DNA from: VGCC01 sp964495555
Lineage (GTDB): Bacteria > Actinomycetota > Actinomycetes > S36-B12
Length of the DNA stretch: 8,992 nucleotides
NCBI GenBank assembly: GCA_964495555.1
Contig: CAZBWA010000069.1
Span: 1-8,992 of the forward strand
Direction of reading: 5' to 3'
In this document: piece by piece, positions 1-6,068 of the stretch
How positions within the stretch are numbered: position 1 is the first letter of the stretch
Layout of the letters: every line of letters starts with the position of its first letter
Notes under the pieces: generated by a model
What the model was told of the DNA's origin: nothing
Database searches by the model: none
The model's input: only the letters and a program-made list of their open reading frames with translations
Position numbers and translations under genes: made by a program

Positions 1-36
1 TCGTCCTCGAGTTCGTCCTCGAGTTCGTCCTCGAGT
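1..36 (+). repeat. Three tandem copies of a 12-base repeat inside the poly-Ser coding region
   Basis: TCGTCCTCGAGT occurs three times back to back, and is followed by a degenerate copy (TCGTCGTCGTCC). Each unit encodes four serines in the + frame. The array may begin before the window. Such a repeat is prone to length change by slippage, which would only lengthen or shorten a disordered tail. Confidence 0.9.
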
Positions 37-60
37 TCGTCGTCGTCCACGACCTCCTGA
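1..60 (+). CDS. C-terminal serine-rich tail of a probable FmdB-family zinc-ribbon protein (5' partial)
   Basis: Reading from base 1 gives 16 consecutive serines, then Thr-Thr-Ser and a TGA stop at 58-60. The start and any domain lie outside the window, so the identity rests on context. In actinobacteria a small FmdB-type zinc-ribbon protein with a long disordered Ser-rich tail is often followed by a small SAF/CpaB-like protein, as here. The Mycobacterium tuberculosis relative Rv0991c, a serine-rich protein, has been described as a redox-regulated chaperone (established knowledge). The serines come from a tandem 12-base repeat. The opposite strand would read a Glu/Asp/Leu repeat, but has no good start codon. 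Another Ser-rich protein cannot be excluded. Confidence 0.55.
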   Translation, partial: SSSSSSSSSSSSSSSSTTS

Positions 61-98
61 CCTGTGGACAGCCGTTCGACGGGACGGCGTCAGACACC

Positions 99-104
99 TA
101 ACGT
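99..104 (+). promoter_or_regulatory. -10-like element for the 111 start
   Basis: TAACGT fits the actinobacterial TANNNT -10 pattern and ends seven bases before the GTG at 111, with six bases between. A possible -35-like TTCGAC lies 18 bases upstream at 75-80. No Shine-Dalgarno sequence precedes the GTG, so a leaderless transcript starting at G111 is the simplest reading. The promoter is inferred, not shown. Confidence 0.45.
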
Positions 105-110
105 CCCGGT

Positions 111-533
111 GTGGGACTTTCTTCACGATTGCGAAGCCTTGCGCGTCGACGCCGACGCACCCTCGCCGCCGTCGCCGCCGCCTGTGCCGTCGCTGTCGGA
201 TTGCTCTCCCTGCGACCCGCACCCCCGGTGACGACTCCCACAACGCCGAACCTCGCCATCGATGAGGTGGCCGTGCCGATCGTGGTGGACTCTCCCGCGG
301 TTGCTGCGACTCTCGGACTCGGTGATGTGATCGACGTGTTCGCCACCGGCGACGACGGTCGCTCATGGCTCGTCGCGGCAGACGCGCGCGTCCTCGACAG
401 ACCGTCCGGCATGGGCATGGGAGGTCCGGATGCCGTGGTCCTCATCGCGGTGCGCGAATCCGCCGGCCAGACCGTGGCGACCACCTCCGGACGGATCGGA
501 TTCGTCATCCGACAGCGCGCTCAGGGAGTGTGA
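111..533 (+). CDS. Small membrane-anchored CpaB/SAF (RcpC)-like protein
   Basis: 140 residues. The start is a basic stretch (residues 6-16, Arg-rich), then one hydrophobic segment at about 17-34, then a short Pro/Thr linker (36-45), so the protein is probably anchored with its C-terminal domain outside. Residues 50-137 contain a pattern typical of the C-terminal part of CpaB/RcpC pilus-assembly proteins: VPIVVDSPAVAATLGLGDVI followed by a short beta-rich domain ending in a hydrophobic strand. The N-terminal SAF segment of full CpaB proteins ('AARDLPPG'-type) is missing, so the name rests on the second half. No pilus genes are visible nearby. The GTG start is supported by TAACGT seven bases upstream. 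Its 3' end overlaps the convergent aminotransferase by 13 bases. The family seems right; the function is unknown. Confidence 0.7.
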   Translation: MGLSSRLRSLARRRRRTLAAVAAACAVAVGLLSLRPAPPVTTPTTPNLAIDEVAVPIVVDSPAVAATLGLGDVIDVFATGDDGRSWLVAADARVLDRPSGMGMGGPDAVVLIAVRESAGQTVATTSGRIGFVIRQRAQGV

Positions 534-1903
534 TGCGGGGGGATGTTCGCCAGGAGCTCGGCATCCCGTGATGCAGGTCCGCGCACCTCGTCCCGGGTCG
601 TATCCGGGAGGAGGTCCACGTCGACGGACGGACGGGCCGCGCGCACCGAGCCGACCGAATCGAGTGCGGCGTCGATCGCATCGGCGATGCTCTGGAGATC
701 CTGACGCTCGATCACGAAGGCCGGGGAGATCTGCAGCGATCCGTCGGCCAGAGCCCGGGTGAGCACTCCCCGATCGCGGATCGCGCGGATCAGCCGGGGC
801 ATGAGCGTCGCGTCCTCGGCCAGGATCTCCGGTCGAATCTGGACCGCCGCCAACAGCCCCGTGCCCGCGCGGACCTCGTGCACATGGTCATGAGCCGTCA
901 GCGGACTGAACACCGCTCGCATCGGAAGCTGCAGATCGGCGACACGGTGCACGAGACGCTCGCGCTCCAGGATGTCCAGGTTCGCCAGTGCTGCCGACGC
1001 GGCGCTCGCATGACCGGAGTAGGTGTAGCCGTGACGCCAGACGAAACCGGGCGCTGACCAGAACGGTTCGGCGATCGCGCCCGCGACGAACACCGCGCCC
1101 ATCGGTACGTACCCCGAGGTAAGGCCTTTGGCGGTGAGCATCACGTCGGGATCGAGGTCCCACCGGTCTGAGCCGAACATCGCTCCCGTGCGCCCGAAGC
1201 CACAGATGACCTCATCGGCGACGAACAGCACGCCGCGTTCCCGGCAAATGGCGCGCGCCTCCTCCAGGTAGCCCTCCGGCGGTGGGTACACGCCTCCTGC
1301 ACCGATGATCGGCTCGCAGAAGAAGGCGGCGACGCGTTCGGTGCCGATCTCGTCGATCTCCTTGGCAAGTGCCCAGGGGTCGTTCCACTCGACGATGTGC
1401 ATCTCGGGGCCGAGAGCCCCGTATCCCTCGCGGTTCGCCGGAATGCCGGCCATCGAGGTCCCCGCGAGATGCATGCCGTGATACGAGCGGGTGCGCGTGA
1501 TGATGTGGGTGCGATCGGGTTCACCGCGCAGGTGCCAGTATCGGCGCACGAGTTTGACGGCGGTGTCGACGGAATCCGATCCCCCGCTGGTGAAGAAGAT
1601 TCTCGCGTCGGCCATCGGCGCCATGGCAGCCAGACGATCCGCCAGCTCGAGCGTGGGCGCCGTCGCGTAGTCCCCGAAGGTGGAGTACGACGCGATGCGC
1701 GCCATCTGCGCCGCCACGGCGCTGCCGATCTCCGCACGTCCGTGACCGACATTGCAGTACCACAGGGCTGCGGTGGCATCGATGTACTCACGACCATCGG
1801 CCGCGGTGACCCGTGCTCCCGAGCCTTCGGTGATAACGAACTCGTGTCCGGACACCGCCGACATGTCAGCCATCGGGTGCCAGAACGATCCCGCCTCGAC
1901 CAC
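521..1903 (-). CDS. Class III PLP-dependent aminotransferase (omega-transaminase type)
   Basis: 460 residues, a usual length for the family. It should move an amino group from an amine or omega-amino acid to a keto acid, using PLP in the cytoplasm. Visible motifs: N-terminal FWHPMADM (7-14); LWYCNVGHG (47-55); phosphate-binding SGGSD (106-110); YHG (141-143) that stacks on the cofactor; Glu198 in EPIIGAGGV; Asp230-Glu-Val, the Asp that contacts the pyridine nitrogen; Lys259 in TAKG, the Schiff-base lysine; and Thr294 in TYSGH. All key residues are present, so the enzyme should be active. About 40 residues after 418 look like a polar tail outside the core fold. The GTG start keeps the conserved FWHP segment and has TACCGT seven bases upstream. 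It diverges from the dehydrogenase at 1942. Substrate unknown; a taurine, beta-alanine or polyamine amino donor would all fit the class. Confidence 0.9.
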   Translation of the reverse strand: MVEAGSFWHPMADMSAVSGHEFVITEGSGARVTAADGREYIDATAALWYCNVGHGRAEIGSAVAAQMARIASYSTFGDYATAPTLELADRLAAMAPMADARIFFTSGGSDSVDTAVKLVRRYWHLRGEPDRTHIITRTRSYHGMHLAGTSMAGIPANREGYGALGPEMHIVEWNDPWALAKEIDEIGTERVAAFFCEPIIGAGGVYPPPEGYLEEARAICRERGVLFVADEVICGFGRTGAMFGSDRWDLDPDVMLTAKGLTSGYVPMGAVFVAGAIAEPFWSAPGFVWRHGYTYSGHASAASAALANLDILERERLVHRVADLQLPMRAVFSPLTAHDHVHEVRAGTGLLAAVQIRPEILAEDATLMPRLIRAIRDRGVLTRALADGSLQISPAFVIERQDLQSIADAIDAALDSVGSVRAARPSVDVDLLPDTTRDEVRGPASRDAELLANIPPHHTP

Positions 1904-1907
1904 CGTC

Positions 1908-1932
1908 CTACGGTACGGCTCCCGTGCCGTAG
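1908..1932. promoter_or_regulatory. Inverted repeat in the divergent promoter gap, candidate operator
   Basis: Left arm CTACGGTACGG (1908-1918), spacer CTC, right arm CCGTGCCGTAG (1922-1932); the 11-base arms are complementary at 10 positions. It fills most of the 38-base gap between the divergent starts at 1903 and 1942. One -10 box lies within an arm and the other overlaps the edge of the opposite arm. A bound dimeric regulator would therefore cover both promoters. No regulator gene lies next to it; the nearest, the GntR gene at 4274, has a different motif upstream of itself. Confidence 0.5.
1910..1915 (-). promoter_or_regulatory. -10-like element for the aminotransferase
   Basis: Read on the minus strand, bases 1915 to 1910 are TACCGT (TANNNT), followed by six bases and then the GTG start at 1903. 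No clear Shine-Dalgarno sequence is present, so a leaderless start is inferred. The element lies inside the left arm of the 1908-1932 inverted repeat. Confidence 0.45.
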
Positions 1933-1935
1933 CGT
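1930..1935 (+). promoter_or_regulatory. -10-like element for the 1942 dehydrogenase gene
   Basis: TAGCGT (TANNNT) is followed by six bases and the ATG at 1942. GGAG at 1937-1940 is only one base from the ATG, too close to act as a normal ribosome-binding site, so a leaderless transcript is inferred. The expected -35 region would fall on the opposite promoter's -10 box. Confidence 0.45.
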
Positions 1936-1941
1936 CGGAGC

Positions 1942-3063
1942 ATGCGACGAGTCATCCTTTTCGGTGCCGGCGGATACACCGGCCGGCTCTCGGCCGAGGC
2001 CATGGTGCGCGCGGGCCTCGCACCGACCCTCGCCGGTCGGTCCGCACAGGCGATGCAGGACCTCGTCGGCGAACTGGCACCGCTCGCGCCCCTCGATGCC
2101 GCACCCACGTGGGCGGTGGCCGATGCCTCCGATCCCGCCTCTCTCGCGGCTCTCCTCACCTCACCCGACGACGTCCTCGTCACCACCGTCGGTCCCTTCA
2201 GCCTCATGGGACAGGCGGCGATCGAAGCTGCGATCGCCGCGGGAGCGACCTACATCGACTCCACCGGCGAGGGGCCCTTCATCCACGAGGTCTTCACCCG
2301 CTACCACGACCAAGCACTCGCCACTGGCGCGCGCCTGCTCACCGCATTCGGCTACGACTACGTACCGGGCAACCTCGCGGCCGAGATCCTGCTCACCGAG
2401 GTGCCCGACACAGCGCAGCGCATCGAGACCGGGTACTTCGTCACCGGCAAGTTCGGCATGAGCTCCGGGACGAAGGCGAGCGTGGCCGCGATGATGGCCG
2501 CCGATCGCTACGTGTTCCACGGCGGCGAGTTAGGCGTTACTCGCTCGGCACCGGCGGTCGCCGACTTCACGTGGTCGGACGGCACCGAGCGCCAGGCCCT
2601 GGCGATCACGGGCACGGAGCAATTCACCCTCCCTCCGCGGTATCCCCACCTCATCGACGTGGACGTGTTCCTCGGATGGGCAGGCTCCGGGTCCAAGGCT
2701 CTCGCCGCCGGCGGTGCGGTCGCCGGGGCGATCGCCCGAACTCCCGTCGTCGGCGAGCGCATCGAGTCCGAGGTGCAGAAGCGGCTGGTGGCGAAGACCG
2801 GTGAGGGGCCCGACGCCGAGGCGCGCGCCGGCAGTTCCTCCGTTGCGATCGCGCGCGCATTCGACGGCATCGGCACGACGCTCGGCCAGGTCGAGGTGCA
2901 CGGACCGAACGGCTACGACCTCACCGCCGAACTCCTCGCGTGGGCAGCGGCGATGGCCGCCACCGGCCGGGTGCAGGGAGTCGGTGCCCTCGGTCCCGCC
3001 CAGGCGTTCGGTCTCGATGCACTCGTGGAGGGCTGCGCGCTGATGGGACTGCGGCGGGTATGA
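1942..3063 (+). CDS. Saccharopine-dehydrogenase-like NAD(P)-binding oxidoreductase
   Basis: 373 residues. The N-terminus is a Rossmann fold with the dinucleotide loop GAGGYTGR at 8-15, a following basic AGRS-type turn (36-39) that would suit NADP, and a family motif ATYIDSTGE at about 104-112. This pattern belongs to the saccharopine dehydrogenase NADP-binding domain superfamily, which includes actinobacterial trans-acting enoyl reductases; true lysine-pathway enzymes are only one branch. A Gly/Ala-rich hydrophobic stretch around 245-265 resembles the membrane-facing region seen in some relatives. The ATG has TAGCGT seven bases upstream. The stop overlaps the next gene's ATG (ATGA), so the two are translationally coupled. 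The substrate cannot be read from sequence; lipid or amino-acid intermediates are both possible. Confidence 0.8.
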   Translation: MRRVILFGAGGYTGRLSAEAMVRAGLAPTLAGRSAQAMQDLVGELAPLAPLDAAPTWAVADASDPASLAALLTSPDDVLVTTVGPFSLMGQAAIEAAIAAGATYIDSTGEGPFIHEVFTRYHDQALATGARLLTAFGYDYVPGNLAAEILLTEVPDTAQRIETGYFVTGKFGMSSGTKASVAAMMAADRYVFHGGELGVTRSAPAVADFTWSDGTERQALAITGTEQFTLPPRYPHLIDVDVFLGWAGSGSKALAAGGAVAGAIARTPVVGERIESEVQKRLVAKTGEGPDAEARAGSSSVAIARAFDGIGTTLGQVEVHGPNGYDLTAELLAWAAAMAATGRVQGVGALGPAQAFGLDALVEGCALMGLRRV

Positions 3064-3914
3064 GCGTCCTGGGGCCGGAGGTGTGGCAGTCGCTGCGCCT
3101 CGACCATGCCACGCGCGCCGACCAGTGGATTCGTCCGCATCTCGACCGCCGCATCGCTGGTGAGAAGCACCCGGTGATGGATTTCCTGTTCGAGTACTAC
3201 CCGTATTCACCCGGACGCCTTGGCACCTGGCATCCGGGCGTTGGCTACGCGCTCGCCGGAGAGGTGCCCGACGAATTCCGTCGGACCCCCTACATCCGCA
3301 CGGGTGGGACGTGGACCGTCGATGCGACGCAGATGGACGAATCACGAGTAGATCTGGTTGTGCGCATCCTGACGGGAACCGCGAGTCGGCCTGCGCAGAT
3401 GAACTGCTTCGGGCTGCACGAATGGGCGATGGTCTATCGCTCGCAGGAGACTCGTCACGCCATTCCCCTCCGCATGTCCAACGACGTCCTGCAGCGCACC
3501 GTCGAGGACGTCGGTCTGCGATGCACCCACATCGACGCGTTCCGCTTCTTCACTCCCGAGGCGATGCCCCTCAACGCACACGTGCCGACGCGTGCGTCCC
3601 AGCCGGAACTGGAACAACCCGGATGTCTGCACGCCACGATGGACCTCTACAAGTACGCGATGTGGTTCCAGCCGTTCGTTCCCGGCGACCTCGTCCTGGA
3701 CTGCTTCGCCCTCGCCGTCGACACGCGCGTCCTGGATATGGAAGCCTCGCCGTACGACCTGACGGCCCACGGCTACGCCGCCGTGCGCATCGAGACCCCC
3801 GAGGGGCGGCGGGAGTACGTGTCACGCCAACGCGGTCTCATCGAACGGGGTGCGGCGCTACGTGCGCGACTGGCAGATCACCTCGCCGAGATCCACGCTC
3901 TCTGCTCGGTCTGA
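3060..3914 (+). CDS. Conserved protein of a family commonly named '3-methyladenine DNA glycosylase'; function unproven
   Basis: 284 residues from the ATG that overlaps the previous stop by four bases; the reading frame is open further upstream, but the ATGA overlap and the N-terminal pattern favour this start. I recognise the family from its motifs: KHPVMDFLFEYYPYSPGRL (36-54) then WHPG (57-60), RTPYIRTGG (75-83), NCFGLHEWAMVYR (115-127), CTHIDAFRFF (155-164), EQPGCLHATMDLYK (185-198) and DMEASPYDL (226-234). Database entries often call it a 3-methyladenine DNA glycosylase, but I see no helix-hairpin-helix or other known glycosylase signature. The spaced conserved His, Cys, Asp and Glu residues look more like an enzyme with a metal or nucleophile site. 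That is inference. Coupling to the dehydrogenase suggests a shared small-molecule pathway rather than DNA repair. It abuts the convergent zinc-ribbon gene with no gap. Confidence 0.75.
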   Translation: MSVLGPEVWQSLRLDHATRADQWIRPHLDRRIAGEKHPVMDFLFEYYPYSPGRLGTWHPGVGYALAGEVPDEFRRTPYIRTGGTWTVDATQMDESRVDLVVRILTGTASRPAQMNCFGLHEWAMVYRSQETRHAIPLRMSNDVLQRTVEDVGLRCTHIDAFRFFTPEAMPLNAHVPTRASQPELEQPGCLHATMDLYKYAMWFQPFVPGDLVLDCFALAVDTRVLDMEASPYDLTAHGYAAVRIETPEGRREYVSRQRGLIERGAALRARLADHLAEIHALCSV

Positions 3915-4172
3915 TTACTGCTTCCAGCGCGCAAGCGTGGGTATCTGTCTCCTGGCCATCCATCGGAAGGCACGGTTACTGCCCTGCTCGCGCAGCGCCG
4001 TCTCGACGATCCCCTGCATCTGCTCGAGGGTGCAATCCGGGTCGATGAAGGCTCCGTCGCGAAAGCACAGCGAGCACCACGTCTCGCTGCGACTCCCGTC
4101 GGCTTCGGTGCCGCGGCAGTCGCCGGCCTTCTCCGTCTGCAGGGGCATCCCGCAGCTCTGGCACTGCTGCAC
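3915..4172 (-). CDS. Small zinc-ribbon domain protein
   Basis: 85 residues from the GTG at 4172. It opens with CQSCGMPL (Cys4, Cys7) and has a second pair WCSLC (Cys33, Cys36), a four-cysteine zinc-ribbon, followed by DGAFIDPDCTLEQM and a short basic C-terminal helix region. This matches the 'putative zinc ribbon' family typified by CQSCGMPL...ADGS...YC..C...G.F..P..T.EEM. The role of that family is not known. Start choice: family members begin just before the first CxxC, which favours GTG 4172 (GAAGAT ends seven bases upstream, a weak -10 match). An upstream in-frame ATG at 4244, with AGAGGA nine bases before it, would add 24 residues and cannot be excluded. Its stop is immediately adjacent to the stop of the convergent gene. 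Confidence 0.75.
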   Translation of the reverse strand: MQQCQSCGMPLQTEKAGDCRGTEADGSRSETWCSLCFRDGAFIDPDCTLEQMQGIVETALREQGSNRAFRWMARRQIPTLARWKQ

Positions 4173-4187
4173 GTCCCCATCTTCTGC

Positions 4188-4204
4188 CCCTCCCTGGGGG
4201 AGGG
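4188..4204. repeat. Short GC-rich inverted repeat between the zinc-ribbon and GntR starts
   Basis: CCCTCCC (4188-4194) and GGGAGGG (4198-4204) are perfect complements around TGG. It lies 16-32 bases upstream of the zinc-ribbon GTG, near where a -35 region would be, so it could be an operator. If the gene really starts at 4244 it is coding sequence instead. GC-rich short palindromes are not rare in such a genome, so significance is modest. Confidence 0.4.
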
Positions 4205-4237
4205 TCGCCGAGTTGTGGGCACGGACCGGCCATTCTC

Positions 4238-4285
4238 CGGACATGGGCAGCGATCCTCTGCCAGAATGTCCGTATGTCCGTACAT
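4238..4285 (+). promoter_or_regulatory. Promoter and repeated ATGTCCG motif before the GntR gene, candidate autoregulatory operator
   Basis: ATGTCCGT occurs twice in tandem (4266-4273, 4274-4281) and in inverted form as CGGACAT at 4238-4244. The second copy extends to ATGTCCGTACAT (4274-4285), an imperfect palindrome of the GT...AC type that GntR-family proteins usually bind. A -10-like CAGAAT (4262-4267) ends seven bases before the ATG at 4274, and CGGACA (4238-4243) is a partial -35 with an 18-base spacer. The motif therefore covers both promoter boxes and the start, as expected for self-repression. Binding is inferred. Confidence 0.5.
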
Positions 4286-5071
4286 TTGTCCTCCTCGCCG
4301 GGACCCGTCCTCCCTAATAGGAGGAGTCCGGTTCCCCTCTGGGCCCAGGTGTGCGAGGACCTGCGCCGGCGCATCGCCGCGGAGGAGTTCGCGGGGGGTT
4401 TCCCGGGGGAGTTGACGCTGGTCGACCAGTACGAGGTGAGCCGTCACACCGTCCGCGAGGCGCTCCGGGTACTCCGCGCGGAAGGGGTCGTGCGGAGTGA
4501 GCGCGGAAAGGCGAGCACCGTGGACCTGCCGACCGTGTCGCAGAACCTCGGCTCGCTCTACTCCCTGTTCCGGACACTCGAGGACCGCGGGATCGTGCAG
4601 CGCAGCGAGGTCCGACGTCAGGCACTCACCACCAACGCGACCATCGCCGGGCATCTCGGCGTCAACCCACACATGGAACTCGTGGTCATCGAGCGTGTGC
4701 GTTTCGCCGATGACGTGCCTCTCGCGCACGACACCGCCTGGCTCCCCGCGGTGATCGCGCAGCCGCTCCTCGCCGTTGATGTCAGCCACCAGGGTCTGTA
4801 CGAGGCGCTCGCTTCCACCTGCGCTGTGCGGGTGGATTCCGGTCGTGAGCGCATCGCCGCCGTGACCGCTCCTGCACACATCGCGGCGCTTCTCGGTGTG
4901 CCGCCTGCCAGCGCACTTCACCACATCGAGAGGCTCGCCTCTTCCGGCGGTCAACCCGTGGAGTGGCGAGAGACTTTCATCCGCGGTGATCGCTTCAGCC
5001 TCGAGGTTGATTGGTCACGCAGTGACTACACGGTCTCGACCGTGACGCGCAGTGCGGTGGGCACGGCCTGA
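4274..5071 (+). CDS. GntR/HutC-type transcriptional regulator with UTRA ligand-binding domain
   Basis: 265 residues. Residues 20-85 form the winged helix-turn-helix: PLWAQVCEDLRRRIAAEEF, then VSRHTVREALRVLRAEGVV (recognition region about 55-73) and a wing at 74-84. Residues about 95-250 match the UTRA effector domain, with the usual pattern LVVIERVRFADDVPLAHDTAWLP and a closing FIRGDRFSLEVDW. This class commonly represses a neighbouring transport or catabolic gene until a small ligand binds. Its stop overlaps the ATG of the exporter (TGATG), so the exporter is the obvious target. Start: ATG 4274 has CAGAAT seven bases upstream. A strong AGGAGGAG at 4319-4326 precedes a GTT at 4331, a non-standard codon just before PLWAQ, so a shorter product is conceivable. 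Confidence 0.88.
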   Translation: MSVHLSSSPGPVLPNRRSPVPLWAQVCEDLRRRIAAEEFAGGFPGELTLVDQYEVSRHTVREALRVLRAEGVVRSERGKASTVDLPTVSQNLGSLYSLFRTLEDRGIVQRSEVRRQALTTNATIAGHLGVNPHMELVVIERVRFADDVPLAHDTAWLPAVIAQPLLAVDVSHQGLYEALASTCAVRVDSGRERIAAVTAPAHIAALLGVPPASALHHIERLASSGGQPVEWRETFIRGDRFSLEVDWSRSDYTVSTVTRSAVGTA

Positions 5072-6042
5072 TGGCCCTGCTGGTCGCCCTGGCATCCGTG
5101 CTCGCCATCGGCATCGGTCTCGCCGTCGGCGTGCTGGGCAGCGGTGGATCCATCCTCACGACCCCGATGCTCGTGTACTTGGTCGGGTTCGACGCAAAAC
5201 AGGCGATCACCGCGAGTCTGCTCGTCGTCGCGGTCACGTCATCTTTCGGCCTGATCGGGCATGCGCGCGCCGGACGTGTCATCTGGCGCACCGGGCTCAT
5301 CTTCGGTGGAGCTGGCATGGTCGGTGCCTTCATCGGGGGCCAGATCGGGCAACATCTCCCTGGCTCGCTCCTACTCGCCGCGTTCTCGGTCATGATGGGG
5401 CTCACAGCCGTCGCCATGATCCGCGGTCGCAAAAAAGTCAAGGGACACGGCCCCCACAAGGGGCTTCCGTTGTTCCGCATACTCCTCGACGGACTCGTCG
5501 TGGGATTCGTGACCGGCCTCGTCGGTGCCGGTGGAGGCTTCCTCGTCGTCCCGGCTCTCGCCCTGCTGGGCGGTCTACCCATGCCCAACGCGGTGGCGAC
5601 CTCGCTCCTCGTCGTGGCCATGAAGTCCTTCGCAGGCTTCTTCGGATACCTCCTCGAGTTCGGGAATGGGAGCCTGGTCAGTCTGAATCCGCAGACGGAG
5701 ATCGACTGGCCGGTCACCCTCATCATCACCGCCGGAGCCGTCCTTGGGGCGCTGCTCGGGAGCCGGTTCGTCGGCCGCATCCACCCGGACAAGTTGCGCA
5801 AGGCATTCGGGTGGTTCGTCCTCGCGATGGCCGTGTTCATCCTGAGTCAGCAGGTTGGCGCAACTGTCATCGACTTCGCCCGAGGGAGCCTGCTGAATCT
5901 CCTCGAAGTGATCGCGGGAGCGATCGCGATCGTGGTCTTCTTCACCTGGATCATCCGTCGACCCGTGCAGGAACAGATCGCCGACTATGACGAGCCGGAG
6001 ATCGCCCTCGAGGCCGCGCCGCGACCCCCGGACACGCGATAG
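5071..6042 (+). CDS. TSUP (TauE/SafE)-family membrane exporter
   Basis: 323 residues, mostly hydrophobic, with about eight or nine membrane segments. The two internal repeats of the family are clear: GVLGSGGSILTTP (20-32) and GLVGAGGGFLVVP (149-161), separated by a basic cytoplasmic loop (118-131, GRKKVKGHGPHK). TSUP proteins carry sulfite, sulfoacetate, thiosulfate or other small organic anions across the membrane. Most are near 250-270 residues; this one has an extra C-terminal membrane segment (about 275-296) and a 25-residue acidic/proline tail. The ATG overlaps the regulator's TGA by one base, so the two are co-translated. No sulfonate-cleaving enzyme (Xsc, Suy) is in the window, so the substrate is open. 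The TAG stop lies within a hairpin. Confidence 0.9.
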   Translation: MALLVALASVLAIGIGLAVGVLGSGGSILTTPMLVYLVGFDAKQAITASLLVVAVTSSFGLIGHARAGRVIWRTGLIFGGAGMVGAFIGGQIGQHLPGSLLLAAFSVMMGLTAVAMIRGRKKVKGHGPHKGLPLFRILLDGLVVGFVTGLVGAGGGFLVVPALALLGGLPMPNAVATSLLVVAMKSFAGFFGYLLEFGNGSLVSLNPQTEIDWPVTLIITAGAVLGALLGSRFVGRIHPDKLRKAFGWFVLAMAVFILSQQVGATVIDFARGSLLNLLEVIAGAIAIVVFFTWIIRRPVQEQIADYDEPEIALEAAPRPPDTR

Positions 6043-6068
6043 CGGGCGCCCGAAGCGCCCGCTATCGC
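6036..6068. terminator. Strong hairpin at the end of the exporter gene, likely terminator
   Basis: GCGATAGCGGGCGC (6036-6049) pairs perfectly with GCGCCCGCTATCGC (6055-6068) around a CCGAA loop: a 14-base stem containing the TAG stop. No T-run follows on either strand, which is common in actinobacterial hairpin terminators. Because it is symmetric and lies between convergent genes, it could serve both the exporter and the FAD oxidoreductase at 6190. The rest of the gap to 6189 shows no convincing gene or signal. Confidence 0.65.

Noticed and set aside
1..57. Acidic Asp-Glu-Leu-Glu repeat on the minus strand
   Set aside because: The only nearby GTG is two bases from AGGAGG, too close for normal initiation, and the plus-strand Ser-rich reading fits the downstream gene context better.
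1844..1855. Perfect 12-base palindrome GTGTCCGGACAC inside the aminotransferase gene
   Set aside because: Resembles the ATGTCCG motif before the GntR gene, but a palindrome of this length is expected a couple of times by chance in 9 kb and it lies in coding sequence.
1397..2804. Long plus-strand frames across the aminotransferase start and the dehydrogenase
   Set aside because: Arg/Pro-rich shadow translations typical of high-GC DNA; they cross the divergent promoter and match no family.
3878..4954. 358-residue open frame on the minus strand
   Set aside because: Covers the zinc-ribbon gene in another frame and the GntR gene antisense; both of those have clear domains and this one has none.
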